Positions 14,563-23,763 of a stretch of DNA of 38,004 bases are shown piece after piece. The stretch spans positions 1-38,004 of the IMG/VR virus record IMGVR_UViG_3300007960_000061, one strand, 5' to 3'. The notes beneath the pieces were generated by a model that worked only from the letters and a program-made list of their open reading frames with translations, was not told where the DNA came from and made no database searches. The DNA comes from a virus. The position numbers were made by a program, and so were the translations under genes. How positions within the stretch are numbered: the first letter of the stretch is position 1; the number at the start of each line of letters is the position of its first letter.

Positions 14563-17130
14563 GTGAGAGTCGGGCCGCACACCGACATGCTCAAGCACAT
14601 TGCGGACCTGTCTGGAGACTACGAGTACTTCATCGGCTGGGCCGGCCAGAGCACGTCGCGGCCGTGGGGATCGAAGGCGGAAGCCTACCAGCTGTTCCCC
14701 GAGTATGAGGCCGGCCCCACCGGCATCGACCTGACGGGCGTCGTCATCCCGGACAATAGCTCGCGTGCGGCCGACGACATCGAGACGCTGGACGTCACGA
14801 CGACGCTGCAAGCTGACCAATGGGTCGGGGCGCACCTTCGCCTCGGCACGGTCACGTCGCCGGTCGCCGGCTACGCGCTGGTGATCGCAAACTCGGCGAA
14901 CTCGCTGAAGGTCAAGTGGCTCTCCGCCACCGCTCTCCCGCCGAACAACTCGACGCAGGCCGGCATCCTCACCTACGAAGACTACCGGTTCGCCTACCGG
15001 CCGCAGGTCCGCGTCCTCACGCCTTACCAGCCGACGACCGACAGCACGACCAACAAGCTCGTCGAGTATCCCGACCCGACCGCTACGGTCGCGAAAGGCG
15101 GCCGCAGCGTGACGATGGGACCCGGCTTCACCACGCCGGCCGGATTGACGTTCGAGCGCGCTGGCGCGCTGCTCGAGTTCACGTTCAACGAGGGCATCGA
15201 CTCCTACGGCCTCCACGAAGCGTCGAGCAGCGGCGGCGCATGCACCGCCGCGACCGCGGCGACCTTTACCTTTACGAATAGCACCACGGCGAACTACTTC
15301 GTCAACGGCTACCTGCGCGCTGACTGGACCGACAGCACCGGCGACCCGAAAGTCAGCTGGTCGAGGATCGGTGACAACACCACGACACAGTTCACCGGTC
15401 TCTCGTGGAGCGGCGACGGCACGCCCGATACCTCCAGCGGAGCGGTGGTCAGCCGGTGGACGGCGTGGGTGCCGCACTACAACAACAACCCGCACTGCTA
15501 TGCGCCGGGTGAAGGCTACGCCTACCCGAACAACGACATGCAGCCGTGCGCGTTCTCGACGAACGGCGCGGCGATCCACAACCGCCCCAGGGGCATCACC
15601 GGCACCTGCTACGGCGACCAGTTCGGCGACCTGCTGGTCGTGGCCACGCGCATGTCGATGGCGACCGGCAAGCGCATCAACGTCGTCCACCTCGGCATCA
15701 ACACCGCCGGCCTGTCGCCGGTCAACACGCTGAACCCTTACGGCTTCGACGGCATCCTCGGCTGGTATGACCACCGCAACGTAGGGGCGTGGGCGCCGAG
15801 CCTTGGCGGCGAAGGCATCTTCAGCCGGCTCGACACGCTGCTGCGCTACACCCTGCCGAACGCGATGGCGGCCGAGGGCAACACCAAGACGCCGAAGTTC
15901 CTCGCATGGTTCTATTCGCAGGGCGAGACCGACGCGCTGAACAGGGGCGCGCGGCTGCACTACCGCGAGAGTCTGCGCGGCCTGAAGGCGGCGATCCGAA
16001 ACACGATCAAGGGGCTCGGCTACTCGCCCTACACCAACGGCGCCGAGATGCCTTGGGTGCAGGCGAAGGTCATGCACGTTGCCTATGAACTGAAGGGCAC
16101 CTACCAATACTACACCGGCCCGGTCGTCTTCGACGGCGACGGCGAGGGCCTCGTCAACAACGCGATCCTCGAGGAGAACGCCGGCGACGAGTTCGGCGAG
16201 TGGATCTACACCGACGACCTGCCGCGCAAGGCGACGGACCCGAACCACCTCAACGGCGTAGGCGAGTGCGCTCGAGGAGCTCGCTCGAGCAAGCGCATGG
16301 CCGAGATGGTCGACCATGCGCTCGGCTACGGGTCGCCGTGCCTCACCAGTGAGGACCACACCGTCGCGCTCTACAACCGCGCGCTGTCGCTGATCGGCGA
16401 GGCGCCCGACATCCAGAACGCGAAAGACGGCAGCGAGCAGCTGCGGCTCTGCCAGCTGTTCACCAACGAGTGCCGCGACACGCTGCTGCAGATGCGGCAG
16501 TGGTCGTTCGCGTTGCGGCGCGTGGCGCTGACCGAGGTGAAGATGCCGCAGCAGCCGCTCTACACGCAGTGGGGTCACTGCTACGTGCTGCCGCCCGAGG
16601 CGCTGAACGCGTTCAAGGTGCTGCCGCCTGATGCGATCGAGGAGCCGCCTACCGAGGCCGAGCTGATCAGCTGGGCGAACGATCCTGCTGGGGCCTACAC
16701 GTTCGCGTTCATCGACGCGTGGGACAAGACGCTCGCGCTCAACACGAGCATCGACCCGGCGACGGTCGACGCGTCGACGCTCCCCCTGGTCGACGAGGAC
16801 AGCCTCAAGCCGCAGGTGTTCCAGGTCGAGCGTTCGCCGCACGGCGGCCGCTACATCTTCACCAACCAGAAGCAGGCGACGCTGCAGTATGTCGAGCGGT
16901 GCGTCGACGCCAGCGAGTGGTCCCCGTCCTTCAGCGAGGCGTTCTGCGCCTACCTCGCGAGCAAGCTCGCCGGATCGCTGCTCAAGGGCAGGGAGGGAGA
17001 AAGGGTCGCCGCCGGCATGCTGCAGAAGGCGGCCGGCTACGTGCGCGTGGCGAGCTCTAGCGAGGGTCAGCAGCGCAAGGCGAACCACGGTCCGTTCGAC
17101 TTCGTCCCCGATCACCTAGCGAACCGATGA
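14563..17130 (+). CDS. SGNH-type carbohydrate esterase fused to gp11-like tail adaptor
   Basis: An 855-residue fusion. The C-terminal about 255 residues (from 600, VALYNRALSLIGEAPD, then CRDTLLQMRQWSFALRRVALT and YVLPPEALNAFKVLP) are a T7 gp11-type adaptor that sits as a ring under the portal. The first about 590 residues look like a sialate-O-acetylesterase (SASA/SGNH) enzyme. The nucleophile block is GQS with Ser30, then WFYSQGETDA (Gln453-Gly454-Glu455) and the late Asp559-x-x-His562 pair (DPNHLNG). Strand-rich stretches between residues 60 and 320 interrupt the enzyme and may be binding inserts. It could remove acetyl groups from surface polysaccharide. GTG 14563 is a weak start; ATG 14587 is an alternative that still keeps Ser30. 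The stop overlaps the nozzle gene. Confidence 0.85.
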   Translation: MRVGPHTDMLKHIADLSGDYEYFIGWAGQSTSRPWGSKAEAYQLFPEYEAGPTGIDLTGVVIPDNSSRAADDIETLDVTTTLQADQWVGAHLRLGTVTSPVAGYALVIANSANSLKVKWLSATALPPNNSTQAGILTYEDYRFAYRPQVRVLTPYQPTTDSTTNKLVEYPDPTATVAKGGRSVTMGPGFTTPAGLTFERAGALLEFTFNEGIDSYGLHEASSSGGACTAATAATFTFTNSTTANYFVNGYLRADWTDSTGDPKVSWSRIGDNTTTQFTGLSWSGDGTPDTSSGAVVSRWTAWVPHYNNNPHCYAPGEGYAYPNNDMQPCAFSTNGAAIHNRPRGITGTCYGDQFGDLLVVATRMSMATGKRINVVHLGINTAGLSPVNTLNPYGFDGILGWYDHRNVGAWAPSLGGEGIFSRLDTLLRYTLPNAMAAEGNTKTPKFLAWFYSQGETDALNRGARLHYRESLRGLKAAIRNTIKGLGYSPYTNGAEMPWVQAKVMHVAYELKGTYQYYTGPVVFDGDGEGLVNNAILEENAGDEFGEWIYTDDLPRKATDPNHLNGVGECARGARSSKRMAEMVDHALGYGSPCLTSEDHTVALYNRALSLIGEAPDIQNAKDGSEQLRLCQLFTNECRDTLLQMRQWSFALRRVALTEVKMPQQPLYTQWGHCYVLPPEALNAFKVLPPDAIEEPPTEAELISWANDPAGAYTFAFIDAWDKTLALNTSIDPATVDASTLPLVDEDSLKPQVFQVERSPHGGRYIFTNQKQATLQYVERCVDASEWSPSFSEAFCAYLASKLAGSLLKGREGERVAAGMLQKAAGYVRVASSSEGQQRKANHGPFDFVPDHLANR

Positions 17131-20100
17131 GCCGACAGCCCCGAATCCTGCAGCGGTCCTTCGCCGGCGGCGAGATGTCGCCGCAGATGTATGGGCGCCC
17201 CGACGACTCGCGCCTCATCAACGGCGCGGGGCTCTGCCTGAACATGATCTGCCGCCCGACCGGCTCGGTGTTCCGCCGGCCGGGCACACGGTTCGTCGCG
17301 AAGGTGAAGGACGGCGCCAACTACAAGAGCTACGTCTACCCGTTCACGTTCTCGCCGACACAGTCGGTCGTGGTCGAGGGCAGCCGCGCCGTCGTGAACG
17401 GCGTTGAGATGGGGCACTTCCGCTTCCATGTCGACGGTGGCACGCTGCTCTACTCGCAGCCGGATGACTGGCTGGAGTCGCAGCTGGTGACAATCTCCTC
17501 CGGCCTGATGACGACCGCATCCTCGCACGGCCTGCAGGCCGGCGACCCGGTCGTCATGACCATGAACCCTGGCGGTAGCTCGCCGACGTGCGCGTTCGCC
17601 AACGTCGCGACGACGGGCGACCAGACGGTGACGATCACCGGCACGCACGGCCTCACCTCGTTCTTCGGCCAACAGATCATGTTCGAGGACCAACTTGGTC
17701 CCGGCACGCTGCCGGCGAACGTCGAGCCCTACCGGATCTACTGGTTGACGAGCCGAACTGGCTCGGTCATTACCTTTAGCGAAACCTACAACGGCCCCAA
17801 CGTGAAGGGCTCCGGCGCGGCGAGCACGGGCACGATCTACATGGCCGCGATGCCGCGGTGGTTTCCTGACGCACGCGCCAACCGCGTCTACTACGTCTCG
17901 ACGGCGGGTCTGACCAGCAACACGTACAGACTCGCCGAGACTAAGTGCGCTGCGCTCGCCGGCGACTACATAACCGGCAGCAACGACGGGTGTGGCAACA
18001 GGCGCGGGCGCTACGCGTATCGGCGCGGCGACGTGGTCTATAGTTCGACGGGCGGCACGCCGGGCAACTTCTATTGCCTGCGCGAGCCGTGGTGCAACGC
18101 GCCGACTCCCGACGACTGGATCTACTGCTACCTGCTCGACCACCTCCCCGACGACACGAGCGACCGCAAGTTCTGGACGCAGCTGCCCGGAGACTTCACG
18201 GCCGGCGTGACCGTGACGCCCAGCACCGACACGATCGACTTCGGCGCCGCGCACGGCCTGACCAACAACGACCCGCTGATCCTGTCCGGGTCGACACCGC
18301 CGGGCGGCACGTCGTTCGGCACGGTCTACTACGCGATCGTCACCGGCACGAACACGATCCAGATCAGCGAGACGCCGTCGGGTCCGGTGCTCGACATCAC
18401 GAGCGCGGGCACCAGCGTCGACGTGCTGACGAACCCGATCTACGAGGTCCCGCATTTCTACAGCGAGGACGAACTCGCGACGATGTCGACCGCGCAGAGC
18501 AACGACATCTTGACGCTCTCGAGCCAGGACCATCCTGTCTCCGAGCTCCGTCGCATCTCGGCATCACGGTGGGAGCACCACCCGGTGCGGTTCGAGGCGA
18601 AGACCGCAGTGCCCGAGAAGCCATACGTCGTCGATGTATACACCGGCGAGAGCATCCTGGGCGGCCCTAGCACATCCGCCAACCGGATCGAGACCGTCTC
18701 GTATCACACCTTCGTGGCCGGCAACCCGGTCTACGTCAGGGGGGCATTCGGTACAGTGCCCTTCAGCGATGACTTCTACACCGTCGATCAGGTGTTCGGC
18801 TCCCCGCCGAACCAAATCTCGCTCAAGCGATACAACGGCGGCGCAGCCGTCACCTTCGCGGTCAGTAGCGGTTGGGCAGTCGAGATCATGTTCTGCGAGT
18901 CGATCACCGACATCACCAACTACTACAAGATAACGGCGGTCGACAACCAGGGCGAGGAGTCGGAGCCTAGCGAAGAGCTTGATGTGCTCAACAACTTGCT
19001 GGTCGCCGGATCGCACACCGACATCGGCTGGAGTCCGGTGCCGAACGCGACCCGCTACCGGATCTACAAGAAGCAGAACGGGCTCTTCGGCTTCATCGGC
19101 GAGACCGAGGATCTGCAGTTCCGCGACGATAATATCGGCCCCGACCTGTCGGTCTCGCCGCCGATCGTCGACACGTCGATGCGCCAGATTGGTTTCATCA
19201 CCTGGGACCAGACGAACGACGTGGTGCTGTGGCCTGGGCACAGCCTGCAGGAGCGCGATCCGGTCGTCTTCCACGGCAACGGCGTGATGCCGGACGACAT
19301 CCTCGAGGGCGCCACCTACTACGCGATCAACATCGGCGACGGCGCGTTCCAGCTGGCGTCCGACTCCGAGGGGACCACCGCGCAGACGGTCAGCTCCGGC
19401 ACGCCGACGGGCGAGGTGTGGGCCGAGGGCGGCTCGTTCCCCGGCAGCGTCACCTACTTCGAGGGGCGCCGCATGTTCGCTGGCAGCCGCGGCCGGCCGC
19501 AGGACGTGTGGGCAACGGCGAGCGGCACCGAGTCCGACCTGTCCTACTCGATCCCGATCGTCGACAGTGACCGCATCTACTTCCGCATCGCCTCGAGGGA
19601 GGGCAGCGCCGTGCGCCACCTCGTGCCGCTGTCGCAGCTGGTGCTGCTCAGCAACACGATCGAGTATCGGCTCACGCCGCTGAACAGCGACGCGATCACA
19701 CCGAGCACGATCAGCGTGCGGCCGCAGAGCTACATCGGCGCCGACTACCCGCAGCCGGCCGTTATCAACAACAACGTGGTGTTCGCGGCCGCGCGCGGCG
19801 GGCACATCCGCGAGCTCGGCTACAGCCAGGACGTGCTCGGCTACCTGACCGGCGACCTGTCGCTGCGAGCGCAGCACCTATTCGACGGCTTCTCGGTCAC
19901 CGACATTGCCTACCAGAAGGCGCCGGTGCCGATGGTCTGGTGCGTCTCGAGCTCGGGCAAGCTGCTGTCGCTGACCTACATACCCGAGGAGCAGATCGGG
20001 GCGTGGTCGCAGCACGTCACCGACGGCACCTGGGAGTCGATCGCCTCGATCCCCGAGGGCGTCGAGGACGCGGTCTACTGCGTCGTGCAGCGCGACGGCG

Positions 20101-20648
20101 AGCGGTTCATCGAGCGGTTCGCCGATCAGTTCACCGGCGGCGTTGCGGTGCTCGAGGACGCGATCTACGTCGACGCCAGTGTCACCTACGACGGCGCCGC
20201 CACGACGACGATCAACGTGCCGCACCTCGCCGGCCGCGCTGTCACCTACCTTGCCGACGGCGTGACCGGCACAGGCACCGTCAGCGCCGGCGGCGTGCTC
20301 ACGCTGGCGACGGCCGCGTCGAAGGTCCACATCGGTTTGCCGTCCGTGGCGCGTCTCGAGACCGTGCCGCTCTACGCGCAGGTCGATCAGGCGTTCGGCT
20401 CAGCGATGACGAAGAACATCCTGAAGGCGCACGTTCGCGTCTACCAGAGCGGTGCGTTCTCGGCTGGCCCGGTCGGCGGCCGGCTCGTCCCGTCCCGCTC
20501 GCCGGCTGCCGGCCTGCTGCAGACGAAGCTGCAGGAGGTCAAGCTGCCCGGCTCGTGGAACGACGAAGGACGGATCGCGATTGAGCAGTCCGATGCTCTG
20601 CCGCTGACTGTGCTTGGCATCACGATGGAGGTAGCCTTCGGCAACTGA
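17127..20648 (+). CDS. tail nozzle/tubular-B-like protein with HGL modules
   Basis: An 1173-residue tail protein. The start RSFAGGEMSPQMYGRPDDSR then CRPTGSVFRRPGTRF is the hallmark of podophage nozzle proteins (T7 gp12 type), which form the tube under the adaptor. Repeated modules of about 70-80 residues carry HGL/HSL motifs followed by YYAI-type strands: about residues 127-230, 353-430 (AAHGLTNNDP, TVYYAIV), 515-590, and 695-770 (PGHSLQERDPVVF, ATYYAIN). The YYKITAVDNQGEESEPSEE part (about 595-640) resembles a fibronectin-like strand set. The late region ends near VGGRLVPSRSPAAG. The ATG overlaps the adaptor stop. The structural role is clear; the module function is not. Confidence 0.85.
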   Translation: MSRQPRILQRSFAGGEMSPQMYGRPDDSRLINGAGLCLNMICRPTGSVFRRPGTRFVAKVKDGANYKSYVYPFTFSPTQSVVVEGSRAVVNGVEMGHFRFHVDGGTLLYSQPDDWLESQLVTISSGLMTTASSHGLQAGDPVVMTMNPGGSSPTCAFANVATTGDQTVTITGTHGLTSFFGQQIMFEDQLGPGTLPANVEPYRIYWLTSRTGSVITFSETYNGPNVKGSGAASTGTIYMAAMPRWFPDARANRVYYVSTAGLTSNTYRLAETKCAALAGDYITGSNDGCGNRRGRYAYRRGDVVYSSTGGTPGNFYCLREPWCNAPTPDDWIYCYLLDHLPDDTSDRKFWTQLPGDFTAGVTVTPSTDTIDFGAAHGLTNNDPLILSGSTPPGGTSFGTVYYAIVTGTNTIQISETPSGPVLDITSAGTSVDVLTNPIYEVPHFYSEDELATMSTAQSNDILTLSSQDHPVSELRRISASRWEHHPVRFEAKTAVPEKPYVVDVYTGESILGGPSTSANRIETVSYHTFVAGNPVYVRGAFGTVPFSDDFYTVDQVFGSPPNQISLKRYNGGAAVTFAVSSGWAVEIMFCESITDITNYYKITAVDNQGEESEPSEELDVLNNLLVAGSHTDIGWSPVPNATRYRIYKKQNGLFGFIGETEDLQFRDDNIGPDLSVSPPIVDTSMRQIGFITWDQTNDVVLWPGHSLQERDPVVFHGNGVMPDDILEGATYYAINIGDGAFQLASDSEGTTAQTVSSGTPTGEVWAEGGSFPGSVTYFEGRRMFAGSRGRPQDVWATASGTESDLSYSIPIVDSDRIYFRIASREGSAVRHLVPLSQLVLLSNTIEYRLTPLNSDAITPSTISVRPQSYIGADYPQPAVINNNVVFAAARGGHIRELGYSQDVLGYLTGDLSLRAQHLFDGFSVTDIAYQKAPVPMVWCVSSSGKLLSLTYIPEEQIGAWSQHVTDGTWESIASIPEGVEDAVYCVVQRDGERFIERFADQFTGGVAVLEDAIYVDASVTYDGAATTTINVPHLAGRAVTYLADGVTGTGTVSAGGVLTLATAASKVHIGLPSVARLETVPLYAQVDQAFGSAMTKNILKAHVRVYQSGAFSAGPVGGRLVPSRSPAAGLLQTKLQEVKLPGSWNDEGRIAIEQSDALPLTVLGITMEVAFGN

Positions 20649-21340
20649 TGACGACCTTCGGACAACAACCGGGCCCATGGTCCAGCGGCTACGTCTTCCC
20701 CACAGTGCCGGGAGGCGGTGGAGGCTCCACGGGCCAGGGCTACAGCGGGCTGACGAACGCCGCCGGGAACGTGGGCGCCGTGCTCGCGGTCGCCGGCGCC
20801 GTGAGCGCGGTCGTCGGCGCGTGGTATCAGGTCGATGCCGCGCGCTACCAAGCGAAGACGCAGGAGCTCCAGCTGCAGCTGCAGGAGACGCTCGGCAACC
20901 TCAACGCCCGCGCCGCCGAGCGCGACGCCGCGAACCAGATGCGCGCCGCCCATCAGGCGGCCGGCCGGTCCGACCTGCAATACAAGCAGATCGAGGCCGC
21001 GGCCCGCGTGGCGCAGAACCGTAGCGGCATCCAGGCCGGCGTCGGCTCCGCGGCCGAGGTGCAGGCGTCGATCGGCTACGCAAAGGAGGCCGACCACATC
21101 TCGATCACGACGAACGGCGTGCGCGCCGCGAACGCCTCGAGGCTCCGCGCCGCTGGCCTTCGCGGGCAGGCGATCGCGGCCGGCGCCGGCGCGCAGAACG
21201 CGGGTCTGGCTGGCCGGATCGCCATGCCGTGGATGGCGTCGTTCTCGACGCTGCTCAGTAGCGGCGCGCAGCTCGCGAACACCTGGGTCGCTAACACGCG
21301 CGCCGAGCGGCGCTACGGATACGGAGGGCAGTGGCCATGA
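20648..21340 (+). CDS. internal virion protein, gp14-like
   Basis: A 230-residue protein of the ejection apparatus. A Gly-rich N-terminus precedes a transmembrane-like segment (about residues 40-60, GAVLAVAGAVSAVVGAWYQ). A long Ala/Gln-rich helix follows (YQAKTQELQLQLQETLGNLNAR and onward), with helices through residue 200 and a final stretch with FSTLLSSGAQLANTW. This matches T7 gp14-like proteins that leave the capsid and form the outer-membrane part of the DNA-entry channel. It overlaps the nozzle stop by one base, and its own stop overlaps the next ATG. Confidence 0.75.
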   Translation: MTTFGQQPGPWSSGYVFPTVPGGGGGSTGQGYSGLTNAAGNVGAVLAVAGAVSAVVGAWYQVDAARYQAKTQELQLQLQETLGNLNARAAERDAANQMRAAHQAAGRSDLQYKQIEAAARVAQNRSGIQAGVGSAAEVQASIGYAKEADHISITTNGVRAANASRLRAAGLRGQAIAAGAGAQNAGLAGRIAMPWMASFSTLLSSGAQLANTWVANTRAERRYGYGGQWP

Positions 21341-23763
21341 GGATCCCGCTCCCGCAGGTCGGGCTTTCGACGAACACGACGCCCCTCATCGGTCCGGGCC
21401 AATCACCCGGCGTCAGCGGCGACGTGACCGGCCGGCAGCTGCAGCAGCTGGGCCAGAGCATGCTCGGCGCCGGCACGGCAGCGATGGGCATCGCGTCCGA
21501 GCTCAGGCTCGAGCACGATACGACGATCACCAAGGAGGCATACACGCAGCTCGCCGACTACGCGACCGAGATCCTTGAGAACCCCCAGAGCGGCTACTTC
21601 ACCAAGCAGGGGAAGAATGCCGTCGGCTACGAGCGCGCCAAGGCGCTCGGCTCGATCGAAAAGCGCATGCGCGAGATCGAGCAAGAGCTCGGCACCGACG
21701 TGGCCAAGGGCATGTTCCGCGAGCAGTCGAAGAAGGCTTTCGCGGACATCAAGCGAAAGGTGTATGGCCACGAGGCCACCGAGCGCCGGGTGTGGTCGCT
21801 GGGCCAGACCAGGGCCATGCAAAGCCAAGCGGCACGCGACGCGATCGCGGCCGCCATTCGGGGCGACACCCCGGTCGACGTGGCCGACGGCGCAGAGCTC
21901 GCTGGGGCCGAGGAGGATCGCGCCTACGGCCGCCAGAATCCCGAGACGTCTATCGGCACCACCGGGAAGTTCGTGGCTCCTGGGCAGCCTCAGGGCCCTC
22001 AGGGGCCACAGGGTCCGCAGGGCCAACAGGGCCAGGAACCCGGATCCCTGATCGGCAAGACGTATGCTCAGGCCGTAGCCGAAGACAAGGCTCGCCGGCA
22101 GGGGCGGCCGTCCTGGCAGATCCACCTCGACACGGCTACCGAGCAGGTCGAGGAGGAGTCTCGGATGCTGGGCGAGCCGGCCGAACTCAGGCGCGAGCGG
22201 GTGCTGAAGCTGAAGACCGAGGTCCACACCGGCATCGTCCGCGGCTTGCTTAGCCAGGGCCGGACGAAGGAAGCGCGCCAGTGGATGGAGAAGGTCCCCG
22301 AGAAGGACATGGCCGTGGGGGCCCGCCTGGAGCTGCAGAAGATTCTGAAGGACGCCGACCAAGCCGACCGGTCCTACTCCGTGGCCAACGAGATCATCGA
22401 CCAGCTGGCCCAGGAGGACGCCGCCGCGGCCGCGGCCGCAGAGCAGCCCAGCGAACCCTACGGACCCCCGATCCCGACGATGGGCCCCCCGGTCCCGGGC
22501 ACGTGGGAGGATGAGCTCCGTCGCAGCAGCAAGGCCGGCGGCGCCGGCGCAGGGATCAACGACGAGCTCGACACCACCACCATGCTTTCGCGCGCCAGCG
22601 CCGAACTTCGTCGCCGGTTCGAGGCCGGCGAGATCGACGCCCGCGAGCGCGACATGGCGATGGCGAAGATCAGGGAGGACCACTCGATTCGCGTCGGCCA
22701 GTGGAACGCCGAGGCCCAGGACACCCTGCGGAAGACCGAGCAGTGGTTCGAGGCGAACCCGGACGTGCGAGACCCGGACTCGCCGTCGTTCCCGCCCGAG
22801 CTCCGCGAGCAGCTGAACAGGTTCGGGTCGATGGACTCGGCCAGGAAGATCGGGCAGGCCCGAGGTAACCGCGTGACCGACCCCGCCGTCTACCGTCAGA
22901 TGCTCGAGGACTACGAGAGCGGTGCGTTCGTCAACATGTTGCCGTCGCAGCTGTTCAACCGCTACTACGCGCACCTGGGCCCGACCGAGTGGAACGAGGC
23001 GCAGAGCTACCTTGCTATCGCGAACAGGCCGGTCGCGGTCTCGAGAGGTGGTGGCGGCAGCAGCAAGCCACCCCCGGACGACGACTTCTGGGGCGTCCAA
23101 GATCAGATCCTCGAGCAGGCGATCGCCGCGAAGATCATCACGGCGCGCACGGCGGACGGCCGGCCGAAGCCGGACTCGGAGGAAGAGGCCGTGCTGCTCG
23201 TGGATTATCGCGCCGAGGTGCAGAACCGATGGAACGTCGAGCGCGCCGCGCTCATGGCGGCCGGCAAGCCGGCGGAACTGACGACGGCGCGCAAGGTCGA
23301 GATCGCGAGCGATGTGGCGTTCGACAAGCAGTGGGCGAAGAGATACGACATCGCACCGGGCTTCTTGTTCGGGCTCGGTGACTTGATGGACTCCGACGAG
23401 CCCTACTGGACGTGGCAGAGGGACATCCCCGAAGACGACAGGGAGACGCTCTACGTCATGACGAAGTTTGGCACCGAGGTGCGCATCCCCGAGATCCCGT
23501 CCGGCGCTCGCCAGGAGATTCAAGACGCGCACCGGCTGTCGCTCGTGCCTCGTGACCAGCGCGGGGCGGCGGAGGCCGAGCTCAGGAGCTACGGTTGGGG
23601 CAATAAGGACGAGAAGAAGGTGCATCGCGACAAGATCGAGGCAATGTGGATGCGGCTCGGTCTGGTGACGCGCAGCCCGAGGAATAACGTGATCGCCGAG
23701 AAGTGGGAGCGGATGCGGCGGCAGTCTGGCTCGCACTGGTACAAGTGGGGCGAAGAGAAGTGA
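21337..23763 (+). CDS. internal virion protein, gp15-like, with short Gly-Pro-Gln repeat
   Basis: An 808-residue, mostly helical, highly charged protein in the place of T7 gp15, which forms the periplasmic part of the ejection tunnel. ATG 21337 is chosen over GTG 21331 because GGAGGG (21323-21328) would be two bases from the GTG but eight from the ATG. Helical regions with RLEHDTTITKEAYTQ and EQELGTDVAKGMFREQS occupy the first 200 residues. A collagen-like PQGPQGPQGPQGQQGQ stretch follows at about 210-235, then long helices. The Ala-rich EDAAAAAAAE region near 360 marks a hinge. A loose Asp/Pro-rich segment precedes the last 250 residues. Role inferred from order and composition. Confidence 0.75.
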   Translation: MRIPLPQVGLSTNTTPLIGPGQSPGVSGDVTGRQLQQLGQSMLGAGTAAMGIASELRLEHDTTITKEAYTQLADYATEILENPQSGYFTKQGKNAVGYERAKALGSIEKRMREIEQELGTDVAKGMFREQSKKAFADIKRKVYGHEATERRVWSLGQTRAMQSQAARDAIAAAIRGDTPVDVADGAELAGAEEDRAYGRQNPETSIGTTGKFVAPGQPQGPQGPQGPQGQQGQEPGSLIGKTYAQAVAEDKARRQGRPSWQIHLDTATEQVEEESRMLGEPAELRRERVLKLKTEVHTGIVRGLLSQGRTKEARQWMEKVPEKDMAVGARLELQKILKDADQADRSYSVANEIIDQLAQEDAAAAAAAEQPSEPYGPPIPTMGPPVPGTWEDELRRSSKAGGAGAGINDELDTTTMLSRASAELRRRFEAGEIDARERDMAMAKIREDHSIRVGQWNAEAQDTLRKTEQWFEANPDVRDPDSPSFPPELREQLNRFGSMDSARKIGQARGNRVTDPAVYRQMLEDYESGAFVNMLPSQLFNRYYAHLGPTEWNEAQSYLAIANRPVAVSRGGGGSSKPPPDDDFWGVQDQILEQAIAAKIITARTADGRPKPDSEEEAVLLVDYRAEVQNRWNVERAALMAAGKPAELTTARKVEIASDVAFDKQWAKRYDIAPGFLFGLGDLMDSDEPYWTWQRDIPEDDRETLYVMTKFGTEVRIPEIPSGARQEIQDAHRLSLVPRDQRGAAEAELRSYGWGNKDEKKVHRDKIEAMWMRLGLVTRSPRNNVIAEKWERMRRQSGSHWYKWGEEK

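Noticed and set aside
14392-17115. Very long minus-strand open frame opposite the esterase-adaptor gene
   Set aside because: The + strand frame has family motifs and overlaps the nozzle start; the minus frame is Arg/Val-rich without any domain.
21403-23736. Very long minus-strand open frame opposite the gp15-like gene
   Set aside because: Shadow of GC-rich codon bias; the + strand frame has the better start, binding site and neighbours, and the minus frame is Arg/Leu/His-biased.
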